NCBI RefSeq assembly: GCF_030230605.1
Contig: NZ_JASPDO010000003.1
Coordinates: 97,231-161,230, forward strand
Length of the DNA: 64,000 nt
Origin: Brevibacterium sp. UMB1308A
Lineage (GTDB): Bacteria > Actinomycetota > Actinomycetes > Actinomycetales > Brevibacteriaceae
Reading direction: 5' to 3'
Shown here: piece by piece, positions 20,311 through 28,272 of the stretch
How the letters are laid out: every line of letters begins with the position of its first letter
Numbering within the stretch: position 1 is the stretch's first letter
Notes under the pieces: generated by a model
What the model was told of the DNA's origin: nothing
What the model saw: the letters and a program-made list of their open reading frames with translations, nothing else
The model's database searches: none
Translations under genes and position numbers: made by a program

Positions 20311-20328
20311 TTCACTCGAACGAGTGAA
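20311..20328. promoter_or_regulatory. 18-bp palindrome, possible operator of the glg operon
   Basis: TTCACTCG and CGAGTGAA flank a central AA, giving 8-bp perfect arms 113 bp upstream of the glgP start. The symmetry and size suit a dimeric repressor site. The core CACTCG recurs in the hairpin at 20490-20524, so it may instead belong to that repeat family. Confidence 0.4.
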
Positions 20329-20403
20329 GCTACTGCACTCACCGCCGCAGCCAGGAGGGCAACAGGAACAGCTGCGGCCACCTCGAGCTCGGGAGCGCAT
20401 TTG

Positions 20404-20443
20404 GCTACAGTCGAATCTGCCGACTGTAGCTAAACAACCACCA
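20404..20443. repeat. hairpin repeat unit A
   Basis: Arms GCTACAGTCG (20404-20413) and CGACTGTAGC (20421-20430) enclose a 7-nt loop, followed by TAAACAACCACCA. Unit B at 20490-20537 has the same plan: a CTACA-type arm, its complement, then TAGCTAAACGACCACCA. The shared flank TGTAGCTAAACRACCACCA suggests duplicated copies of one element. Confidence 0.6.
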
Positions 20444-20489
20444 AATACCACCATTTAGTGACCTACGACACCATTTCGGCCACTTTTGT

Positions 20490-20537
20490 CTACACTCGAG
20501 CCCCAAAATCGAACTCGAGTGTAGCTAAACGACCACC
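20490..20537. repeat. hairpin repeat unit B
   Basis: Arms CTACACTCGAG (20490-20500) and CTCGAGTGTAG (20514-20524) enclose a 13-nt loop; the downstream flank TAGCTAAACGACCACCA matches unit A at all but one base. The loop sequences differ between the units while the stems covary, as expected for a selected structure rather than a simple repeat. Confidence 0.6.
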
Positions 20538-20562
20538 ACATCAACACCCCAGAACACAAAAA

Positions 20563-20594
20563 TCTCGGGCCATCGAGTGAACGATGTCCCGAGA
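20563..20594 (-). terminator. intrinsic terminator of the UAA tRNA gene
   Basis: TCTCGGG..CATCG pairs with CGATG..CCCGAGA around a 6-nt loop, with one mismatch. On the minus strand the stem is followed by TTTTTG, a proper U-tract just below the tRNA. Confidence 0.7.
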
Positions 20595-20605
20595 CTTCAC
20601 ATGTG

Positions 20606-20679
20606 TCCCCCCAGTGGGACTCGAACCCACACTGGATCGATTTTAAGTCGACTGTCTCTGCCGATTGGACTATGGGGGG
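20606..20679 (-). tRNA. tRNA with UAA anticodon (Leu), short variable loop
   Basis: The 74-nt gene folds as a cloverleaf: acceptor CCCCCCA/TGGGGGG, a D-arm containing AATCGGCAGA, anticodon stem GTCGA/TCGAT with loop CTTAAAA (anticodon TAA), five-base variable loop CCAGT, T-arm GTGGG-TTCGAGT-CCCAC, discriminator A. CCA is not encoded. By anticodon it reads UUA, leucine, yet bacterial leucine tRNAs normally have a long variable arm and G1-C72. It could be a true but divergent tRNA-Leu or a specialised tRNA. TAGGGT about 10-15 nt upstream may be its -10. Confidence 0.85.
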
Positions 20680-20704
20680 GGCAGGGTTTTACCCTACAAC
20701 AGTT

Positions 20705-20738
20705 TGAGAGGCGACCACACACGCGTGGTCGCCTCTCA
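20705..20738 (-). terminator. terminator of ndh
   Basis: A 14-bp perfect stem (20705-20718 and 20725-20738) with a 6-nt loop lies 13 bp beyond the ndh stop codon and separates ndh from the tRNA gene. The U-tract is weak. Confidence 0.7.
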
Positions 20739-20750
20739 CACGCCTAACGC

Positions 20751-22124
20751 TTACTTGTTAGCTGGCTCCTTGCGAGGAGCTGGCTTCGAGTGAGCAGCTT
20801 CTACGAAGCTCTTGCGTGGCACGTCCAGGTCCTTCAACGCGGTGAGGTCGCGACCAGCAACGAAGTTGAGGAACCAGTTGGTGAACACACGCAGCTTGCG
20901 GTCCACGGTAGGAATTGCGTAGCCGTGGTATCCACGGTGCATCAGCCATGCGAGGAAGCCGCGGGTTTCGAAGTCACCCATCTGTGCGACACCCTTGTAC
21001 AGTCCCATACCGGCAACCGCACCCAGTGACTTGTGGAAGTACTGGCGGAATTCGGTTTCGCCACGCAGGGCAGCCAAAATGTTAGCGGCCAGAACAGGAG
21101 CCTGACGAACAGCGTGCTGAGCGTTTGGCACGCAGTAGCCACCAACACCGCCACCGGAGAGGTCAGGAACAGCAGCGTTGTCACCAGCACCCCATGCGCC
21201 TTCAACAACACCGTTTTCGTCTTCCACGCGCAGGTCAGCGCGAACCGTGAGGCGACCGCGGTCGTCCAGTGGAAGGTCCGAGTCAACCAGCAGTGGGTTA
21301 GCCTTCACACCGGCGTTCCACACGATGGTGTCAGCGTCGAACTCTTCACCGTTGGACAGCTTGCAACGCTTGTTAGTGCAGTCCTGCAGGAAGGTCTCCA
21401 GGTACACGTCAACGCCACGTTCACGCAGGTGGTCGACAACCCAGCGTGCCTGCGCTTCGCCAACTTCTGGCATAACGCGAGGTGCAGCTTCAACCAGAAC
21501 AAAGCGAACGTCAGCTTCCGTGAGGGTTTCGTGCTGTGCAACTGCAGAGCGCACCATGTCTTCGATTTCAGCGAGCGCTTCGATTCCAGCGAATCCACCA
21601 CCGACGAACACAAACGTCAGAGCCTTACGACGTTCTTCGTCGTTCTCCATGAGAGCCGCAGCGTCTAGTTGGTTGAGGATGTGGTCGCGCAGAGCAACAG
21701 CTTCTTCAATGCGCTTGACACCAATAGCTTCTTCGTCCAAACCAGGGATCGGAAGTGCACGTGCAACCGAACCGGCAGCCAACACGATGTGGTCGTAGTC
21801 CAGTTCAAATGCTTCGTCACCTTCAGGCTCAACAACCGCGTACTTTTTGGCGTGGTTGATGGAGCGCACGTAACCGGTGACAACTTCTGCACCCTTGAGG
21901 TTGCGACGCAGTGGTACCACAGCGTGGCGCGGTTCGATTGAACCAGCGGCAACTTCTGGAAGGAACGGCTGGTAAGTCATGTACGGGTTGGGGTCAACAA
22001 CGGTGACAGTTGCTTCACCTCGACCCAGGTTCTTCAGCAGGTTCTGGGCGGTAACCAATCCGAGGTAACCTCCACCTACTACGAGGACGCGTGGACGCAA
22101 TTTGCTATTACGAATCAAAGCCAT
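20751..22124 (-). CDS. ndh: type II NADH dehydrogenase
   Basis: NDH-2 is a peripheral membrane flavoprotein that passes electrons from NADH to quinone without pumping protons. The 457-aa protein has the FAD-binding VLVVGGGYLGLVTAQNLLK at residues ~13-31, the NADH-binding FVFVGGGFAGIEALAEIEDM, and the second FAD motif WGAGDNAAVPDLS. The quinone-site helix before the basic C-terminus (HSKPAPRKEPANK) is the likely membrane anchor. The start ATG at 22124 lacks a Shine-Dalgarno and has TAGCAT exactly 6 nt upstream, so the message is probably leaderless. Confidence 0.93.
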   Translation of the reverse strand: MALIRNSKLRPRVLVVGGGYLGLVTAQNLLKNLGRGEATVTVVDPNPYMTYQPFLPEVAAGSIEPRHAVVPLRRNLKGAEVVTGYVRSINHAKKYAVVEPEGDEAFELDYDHIVLAAGSVARALPIPGLDEEAIGVKRIEEAVALRDHILNQLDAAALMENDEERRKALTFVFVGGGFAGIEALAEIEDMVRSAVAQHETLTEADVRFVLVEAAPRVMPEVGEAQARWVVDHLRERGVDVYLETFLQDCTNKRCKLSNGEEFDADTIVWNAGVKANPLLVDSDLPLDDRGRLTVRADLRVEDENGVVEGAWGAGDNAAVPDLSGGGVGGYCVPNAQHAVRQAPVLAANILAALRGETEFRQYFHKSLGAVAGMGLYKGVAQMGDFETRGFLAWLMHRGYHGYAIPTVDRKLRVFTNWFLNFVAGRDLTALKDLDVPRKSFVEAAHSKPAPRKEPANK

Positions 22125-22130
22125 AGTCTC

Positions 22131-22136
22131 ATGCTA
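22131..22136 (-). promoter_or_regulatory. -10 box of a probable leaderless ndh transcript
   Basis: TAGCAT on the minus strand with a 6-nt spacer to the ATG. There is no ribosome-binding site in the spacer. Confidence 0.5.
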
Positions 22137-22176
22137 TCGCTTGATCCGGTGTTTCACGAACGCGCCCCCTGAATGT

Positions 22177-23442
22177 TCATCGCATCTTTCCCGAGTCGTT
22201 TTTTCGACGTCGACTTTGCACCGACCACACGACTACACCGGACAGAATTAGCGCACCCCCTACGCTCAAAAGAGGTACGTAAAACCACGGCAGTTGATTG
22301 CGGTCGTGAGGGGTAGGTTGATGGGCCGAGGTGGTTCCCGGCTTGTCCGCGTCACCTTCGATAATGTCTTTTCCTGGCTTGGATGACTCTTGAGCCCGGC
22401 GATGCATGCGAACCCATTCGGCTAGCTCTTTCTTTGCCGATTTCACATCCTTGCCAGGTTTCGCATCAAGGGCCGCAACCGGGTCGATCCGCCCGTGTCC
22501 CACAATGGGGTCAACAGGTTTTTCCTGGTCGTGACCCTTCACGGGTTTTGCGGTGGAGGTCATAGCGGCCACCACCTGATCGGCCGAATACTCAGGGTGT
22601 TCGGAACGGATCAGCGCAGCTACACCGGATACAAAGGGGGCAGCAAAGGAACAGCCTTCCGCCTCGGCGTACCCACCTTCATAGTACGGAACAGGGATGT
22701 TCTGGGCCGGCCCCATCAGATCAACCGCAATGCCTGGCGCGGTCGACTCCGAATCGATTGAGTCGTCCTTCTTCAGACCCCCAACACCTACGACTCCCGG
22801 AACCGTAGCTGGCGACCAGGCTCGGGTCGCGCCCTGGGAAGCATTACCCACACACGCGATGATCACCGCGTCTTTTTCATAGGCGTAAGAAAACGCCTCG
22901 TCCCAGTATTCTGGCCACGCTGGATCGGCCCACCCAAGCGACATGTTGATGACCTTGGCTCCGTTATCCACGGACCACTTAATGGCGTCAGCTGCCTGTT
23001 GGCGTGATGAAGGCGCGTCCGCTGGTCCACCTGAACCCAGCCACATGGACGCGGATAAGAGTTCAGCGTCTGGGGCGACGCCGCGTGGCCCCAGATTAGA
23101 ACCGTTCCCTGCGATGACTCCGGCAACAGCCGTGCCGTGCCGCACTGTGTCCTTTGGCCCCACAGGGGTTTGGCCGTCGGTTTTTGACCCGGAGAAGTCC
23201 TTTGCCCCAACGACTTTGCCCGTGAGGTTTTCGTGGTCACCCTTGACCCCGGAGTCAATGATGGCGACTTTGACGCCCTTCCCTGTTGTGCGTTCCCAGG
23301 CCTTGTCGATTCCATACGACTCAATAAACCACTGACCGGGTGACGCTTTTGGGGCGGCGTGCACTGGGGCGCCAGGGCTCAACAGTGAACCACCCAGCAC
23401 CAGGATTGCAAGTGAACCTAGCACCTGGCGGAGTTTAGGCAC
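22177..23442 (-). CDS. secreted, membrane-anchored subtilisin-like protease (S8, mycosin-like)
   Basis: The 421-aa protein starts with a signal peptide (VLGSLAILVLGGSLLS to VHA-AP). The catalytic domain has Asp in VAIIDSGVKG (~63), His in RHGTAVAGVIAG (~102), the oxyanion Asn in IACVGNASQG (~200), and Ser in GCSFAAPFVSG (~265). The C-terminus has a transmembrane helix (FYVPLLSVGGALILSGVVVW) and the basic stop RRRK, the topology of mycosins. No type VII secretion genes lie nearby. The position before Ser is Cys where family members usually have Thr. The GTG at 23442 has GAGG upstream and overlaps the ppx stop by 8 bp; a TTG 18 bp further up is less likely. Confidence 0.9.
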   Translation of the reverse strand: MPKLRQVLGSLAILVLGGSLLSPGAPVHAAPKASPGQWFIESYGIDKAWERTTGKGVKVAIIDSGVKGDHENLTGKVVGAKDFSGSKTDGQTPVGPKDTVRHGTAVAGVIAGNGSNLGPRGVAPDAELLSASMWLGSGGPADAPSSRQQAADAIKWSVDNGAKVINMSLGWADPAWPEYWDEAFSYAYEKDAVIIACVGNASQGATRAWSPATVPGVVGVGGLKKDDSIDSESTAPGIAVDLMGPAQNIPVPYYEGGYAEAEGCSFAAPFVSGVAALIRSEHPEYSADQVVAAMTSTAKPVKGHDQEKPVDPIVGHGRIDPVAALDAKPGKDVKSAKKELAEWVRMHRRAQESSKPGKDIIEGDADKPGTTSAHQPTPHDRNQLPWFYVPLLSVGGALILSGVVVWSVQSRRRKNDSGKMR

Positions 23443-24370
23443 GTGACCTCGCCACGCCAAGTGCGATTCCGTCGAGAATGTCAGTTTCGCTACTCCGAAT
23501 CGTCAGCCCTGGAGCAGCAGCGACAATCCGAGTAATCAAGCGGGCGTACACGGTAGCGCCTGCACCAATGACGTCTACGCGTCCAGGGTGCATGTACGGT
23601 AACGCGGCCCGTTCCGCGCGTGTCATTGCGGCGAGTTTTTGACATGTTTCCAACACGCGGTCCACCTCGAGTTGCGCACCGTGGATGGCGTGGGGGTCGT
23701 ATGTGGGCAGGTCCAAGTACGCTGCCGTGACTGTGGTGATAGTCCCGGCTACCCCCACCAAGGTGCGTGCCTGTGAAGTGTCGACTGTTTGACGTGCACG
23801 GTCGTACCACTCGTCGATGTCGGCCACCGCTGCCACTATTTCGTCCTCGGTAGGCGGGTCAGAGTGCATGTGTCGCTCGGTCATGCGCACGCACCCGATG
23901 TCCATCGAAAATGCACTGTCAACGGCATCCGTTCCCAAAACCAGTTCGGTTGAGCCGCCTCCTAGGTCCATGACGAGTGCCGGGTAGTCAACGCTTGCGC
24001 CCAGCCCGGCTGTCGCCCCAATGAACGACAGTCCGGCTTCTTCTTCCCCTGTGATGACTTCCGCTTCAATGCTCAAGCGTTCGCGCACTCCGGCAAAAAA
24101 GGTTTCGCGGTTGGAAGCATCGCGGGTGGCCGAGGTGGCAACGAAGCGCGCGTGTTCCGCACCGTGATCTGTGATGAGTTCAGCGTATTCGTCGATTGCT
24201 GAGAAGGTTCGTTCCAGTGCCTCTGGGGCAAACGCGCCTGTTGCGTCAACGCCTTGTCCTAGACGCACAACACGCATTTCGCGCACCACGTCGGTCAGCG
24301 TGGTGCCGTCTGTGTCGGCGATGAGGAGGCGGATTGAGTTGGTTCCGCAGTCGATGGCAGCAACTCGCAT
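23435..24370 (-). CDS. ppx: exopolyphosphatase / pppGpp phosphohydrolase family (Ppx/GppA)
   Basis: The family removes terminal phosphate from polyphosphate or from pppGpp. The 311-aa protein has the actin-like ATPase fold: phosphate loop VAAIDCGTNSIRLLIAD at residues 3-19, then VMDLGGGSTELVLG and LVGVAGTITTVTA. It is the short, single-module actinobacterial form, so which substrate dominates is not decided by sequence. The start ATG at 24370 overlaps the DUF501 stop by one base (TAATG), and the protease gene overlaps its end, so DUF501-ppx-protease are one unit with ftsB and perhaps eno. Confidence 0.92.
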   Translation of the reverse strand: MRVAAIDCGTNSIRLLIADTDGTTLTDVVREMRVVRLGQGVDATGAFAPEALERTFSAIDEYAELITDHGAEHARFVATSATRDASNRETFFAGVRERLSIEAEVITGEEEAGLSFIGATAGLGASVDYPALVMDLGGGSTELVLGTDAVDSAFSMDIGCVRMTERHMHSDPPTEDEIVAAVADIDEWYDRARQTVDTSQARTLVGVAGTITTVTAAYLDLPTYDPHAIHGAQLEVDRVLETCQKLAAMTRAERAALPYMHPGRVDVIGAGATVYARLITRIVAAAPGLTIRSSETDILDGIALGVARSRA

Positions 24371-24870
24371 TATCTTTGTACCCCCGGAACGTTGTTCATG
24401 CGTTCAATTGCACGGTCACCGATTGGGTTGACACCCGGCCCGGCGGCCAGCGCGTGACCAACCAAGGCGTGCAGGCACTTGACACGGTTGGGCATCCCGC
24501 CGGCGGAAAAGTCAGCAATTTCTTCGACAAACTCAATTCCGGCCTCATCCCCCAGCGTTTTGCGATCGTGCAAATACGCGCGATGAGCTGCCAAGTACTG
24601 AGCGGCCAGTTCTTCATTTTCTGCGAGTTCAGCTGTCCATTCGGACATGATCCCGGATGCTTCTAGACGCGAACATTCCGCAACGTAGTCAGGGTGTGTC
24701 AGATAGTACGTGGTGGGGAACGGTGAACCGTCTTCTAAGCGCGGTGCTGTTGCAATCACAAGCGGTTCCCCGGTGACGGATCGAGCTGCGACTCCAAGTA
24801 CTCCCCGGGGGATCCGGCCTAACTGTTGGCGCACTGTTTCTAAATCTGCCTTACTCGCCAGGCCGACCAT
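24370..24870 (-). CDS. DUF501 protein
   Basis: A 166-aa protein of the actinobacterial DUF501 family, with the segments RQLGRIPRG-like (QQLGRIPRGVLGVAARS), PFPTTYYLTHPDYV, and GGMPNRVKCLHALVGHALAAGPGVNPIGD. The Cys-His pair in VKCLHALVGH is conserved in the family as I know it. Function is unknown. The place between ftsB and ppx is conserved in many actinobacteria (eno-ftsB-DUF501-ppx). The ATG starts 2 bp after the ftsB stop. Confidence 0.88.
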   Translation of the reverse strand: MVGLASKADLETVRQQLGRIPRGVLGVAARSVTGEPLVIATAPRLEDGSPFPTTYYLTHPDYVAECSRLEASGIMSEWTAELAENEELAAQYLAAHRAYLHDRKTLGDEAGIEFVEEIADFSAGGMPNRVKCLHALVGHALAAGPGVNPIGDRAIERMNNVPGVQR

Positions 24871-24872
24871 TG

Positions 24873-25319
24873 CTATTCCTCCGTTGCTAGCCCCACAGTC
24901 TTCAGGGAATCCGAAAGTTCAACGTACCAGGGACGTTGCCGTTCACCCTTGTTCGCTTGATTTGCTGAACCGTGTTCGTCCTTGTCAGATTCTACGATAA
25001 ATATCTTTTCACCCGGCTTGGCGTAATGGTATTCGTCACGTGCACGCCGTTCGATGTGCTTGGGGTCTTTGAGCTCTTGCTGTTTCTTCTCGAGGTCTCG
25101 GATCTCTTGTTCTGTCGCTGCGTTGTCGCGCTCCAGAGCACTGATTTGTTGAGCTTGCCTAATTCCCGTTGTCACGGTGGGCACGAACATGAGTGCCACC
25201 AAGATGAACACCCCTGCAAGTGCAGTTTTGCGCCCAAAGCTCAGACGCTTACGTGACTTTTTGCGACCGGAAGATTTTGAGGACGAGGTCGCACGATGAC
25301 TCTGCGTTTTCTTGTTCAT
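24873..25319 (-). CDS. ftsB: FtsB/DivIC-family septum formation initiator
   Basis: FtsB is a bitopic cell-division protein that bridges FtsL and FtsQ in the divisome. The 148-aa protein has a basic cytoplasmic tail rich in Ser, Lys and Arg (residues 1-32), one transmembrane helix (LAGVFILVALMFVPTV), then a coiled coil with regular heptads (QISALERDNAATEQEIRDLEKKQQEL) and the family block DPKHIERRARDEYHYAKPGEK. GAGG precedes the ATG. It sits 114 bp below eno, separated by a terminator hairpin. Confidence 0.9.
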   Translation of the reverse strand: MNKKTQSHRATSSSKSSGRKKSRKRLSFGRKTALAGVFILVALMFVPTVTTGIRQAQQISALERDNAATEQEIRDLEKKQQELKDPKHIERRARDEYHYAKPGEKIFIVESDKDEHGSANQANKGERQRPWYVELSDSLKTVGLATEE

Positions 25320-25350
25320 GAGACCTCGTCATTCGCGCGTAGGGGAAGGG

Positions 25351-25383
25351 AAAAGCACGACACTTGTAGTGTGCCGTGCTTTT
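25351..25383 (-). terminator. terminator after eno
   Basis: AAAAGCACG pairs with CGTGCTTTT around an imperfect upper stem (ACAC/GTGT). On the minus strand it ends in TTTT. Some read-through would be needed if ftsB has no promoter of its own. Confidence 0.6.
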
Positions 25384-25433
25384 CGTTAAACGCGAAGGCT
25401 ATTCGCGGGTGTGTTGATTATCCGTTGTGCGGG

Positions 25434-26723
<1,290 letters not shown>

Positions 26724-26756
26724 TTATACACACGTCGAGAGGCTTCACGTGTAACT

Positions 26757-27506
26757 CTAATGCACAAGCAGTTTGTGGCGGAGGAGGTCCGGCGTTTTTG
26801 CATCCATGCCACCTGACAAAAGAAACTTTTCCACTCCCCCAAATTCTTCGTCTACCCGTCGCAACATGTTGTCCATGTAGACGCGTGGGGCTTGCGTGGC
26901 GGTCTCTGACAGGTTTGCCACAATTCCAGCGTTAGCAAAGTTCGCACTGATCGCGGCCAGAAACTCCGCCCCAAGGAACTGTTCTGTCGCGTTGTAGTCG
27001 GTCACCACGTCGTCACGCGCAACCCCTACGAGTTCGTGGATGAACGCCGTGACCACCCCTGTGCGGTCTTTTCCGGCCGAACAGTGGTACACCAAGGGAC
27101 CTTCGGCATTGGCGACCAGGTCAATCACGTGCGCGACATTCATGGCGAAGTGATCGAGCAAGACACCATACAGAGTTTCCAAGTCACGCTTTTCTAGCAC
27201 CAACCGGTCGGGTCTTTCACGATCCGCTGGGTAAAGCCGGTTACCGAACAGGGGCGCATGAATGTGGTTGACCTGCAGGTCCCCCAGCGCGTTAGGCGCG
27301 TTGGTGCGTTCCCGTTCCTCACGCAGGTCGATCACCGTGACGATGCCCAGTTCGTGAAGGCGCGTCCGTGCGTCGTCGGTCAGGGCGGACAACCCGTCCG
27401 AGCGAAACACTTTGTGTTGCACGACCTGCCCTAAAGGTGTGTTCCAACCTCCAATGTCACGGAAGTTGAACGTTCCGCCGATCTCAATGCGTGTCGGTTG
27501 GTGCAC
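26757..27506 (-). CDS. tyrosine/dual-specificity protein phosphatase (Y_phosphatase3 family)
   Basis: The protein of about 249 aa carries the phosphatase P-loop VYHCSAGKDRTG (CX5R), with the N-terminal family signature FNFRDIGGWNTPLG and VFRSDGLSALTDDAR. Members include the mycobacterial PtpB type, which act on phosphotyrosine proteins and phosphoinositides; the substrate here is unknown. I start at GTG 27506, where AAGAGG lies 5-6 nt upstream; this overlaps the mazG end by 23 bp. A longer reading to 27566 would overlap mazG by 83 bp and lacks a ribosome site. No signal peptide is present, so it is cytoplasmic. Confidence 0.87.
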   Translation of the reverse strand: MHQPTRIEIGGTFNFRDIGGWNTPLGQVVQHKVFRSDGLSALTDDARTRLHELGIVTVIDLREERERTNAPNALGDLQVNHIHAPLFGNRLYPADRERPDRLVLEKRDLETLYGVLLDHFAMNVAHVIDLVANAEGPLVYHCSAGKDRTGVVTAFIHELVGVARDDVVTDYNATEQFLGAEFLAAISANFANAGIVANLSETATQAPRVYMDNMLRRVDEEFGGVEKFLLSGGMDAKTPDLLRHKLLVH

Positions 27507-28272
27507 GTTGACCTCTTTCGTCGATAAGTGCGTCGGTGGCGCGACGCAAAGCTCCTTCGGCGTCAATCCCGTTCGCGTGGGCCTTGCGAACAGCCGCTAA
27601 CAGTTCCTGCCCGATTGTGGTTTCGGTGACATCTTCGTCTTCAGTCTCCGGCACGCCGGCAACATCCGCGTTGCTCTCCACGCTCAGGTCCACCCTGTCC
27701 AAGCGGCCCAACACCGTTTGTGTCCTTGCGAGCGCAGGCATACTGGCTGGGATCGACGCACACGCTTCACGTGCCAAGTTATCACCCGCGGACACGTCCC
27801 CAGCGTCACCGTCGCCCGCGTCTCGTTTTTCTTCGGCCTTAATGCGTTCATAGGCCCGTTCAACGTCCTCAATACTGGTTGGTCCGGTGGTTTCAAAGAC
27901 GTGTGGGTGCCGCCGAACCACCTTCGCACGCAACCTGTCTGCCACCTCGGTGATGGCGCGGGGGCTCACGTAGTTTCCGGTAGGTGGGCTCCCCGAGGTG
28001 GGGGTTGCGTTGGGCTGGTCGAGCAGCGCCGCGTGGAAAAGGACCTGATATGCCACGTCACCCAGCTCCCCTACAAGTTCCTCACGGGTCGTGGAGCTGG
28101 GGTTTGTGGTGTATTCCTCGATCGCGTCGAGGAGTTCATACGTTTCTTCAAGCACGTACGGGGCCAGGCTGGCATGCGTGTGCGCGGCCGCCCAGGGGCA
28201 GCGGGCACGCAAGTAGGCAACGACCTCGGCCGTTGACAGGGTCTCAGGGTCGACCGGTTCCCACCGCGTCAC
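27484..28272 (-). CDS. mazG: MazG nucleoside triphosphate pyrophosphohydrolase
   Basis: MazG hydrolyses (d)NTPs to NMPs and pyrophosphate, cleaning damaged nucleotides. The 262-aa protein contains the helical MazG domain with the metal-binding acidic motifs YVLEETYELLDAIEEY and REELVGELGDVAYQVLFHA, then VVRRHPHVFE. The second half is an acidic, low-complexity stretch and a C-terminal helix rather than a full second MazG domain, as in other actinobacteria. The GTG start overlaps the mfd stop (GTGA), so it is coupled to mfd. Confidence 0.93.
   Translation of the reverse strand: MTRWEPVDPETLSTAEVVAYLRARCPWAAAHTHASLAPYVLEETYELLDAIEEYTTNPSSTTREELVGELGDVAYQVLFHAALLDQPNATPTSGSPPTGNYVSPRAITEVADRLRAKVVRRHPHVFETTGPTSIEDVERAYERIKAEEKRDAGDGDAGDVSAGDNLAREACASIPASMPALARTQTVLGRLDRVDLSVESNADVAGVPETEDEDVTETTIGQELLAAVRKAHANGIDAEGALRRATDALIDERGQRAPTDTH

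Larger units (their letters stand above)
20199..20605. other. 407-bp non-coding stretch upstream of glgP
   Basis: No credible coding region lies here. It contains an 18-bp palindrome at 20311-20328, two similar long hairpins at 20404-20430 and 20490-20524, a wider inverted repeat GCCGCAG/CTGCGGC at 20344-20378, and the terminator of the neighbouring tRNA at 20563-20594. The promoter of glgP must lie in the left part, but I could not pick a convincing -35/-10 pair. Confidence 0.7.

Noticed and set aside
20606..20679. tRNA gene as an attachment site of an integrated element
   Set aside because: No integrase, no repeat of the tRNA 3' end, and the neighbours are ordinary chromosomal genes. The same holds for tRNA-Gln.
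22177..23442. Type VII secretion cluster
   Set aside because: Only the mycosin-like protease is present; no Esx, EccC or EccB-like gene lies nearby.
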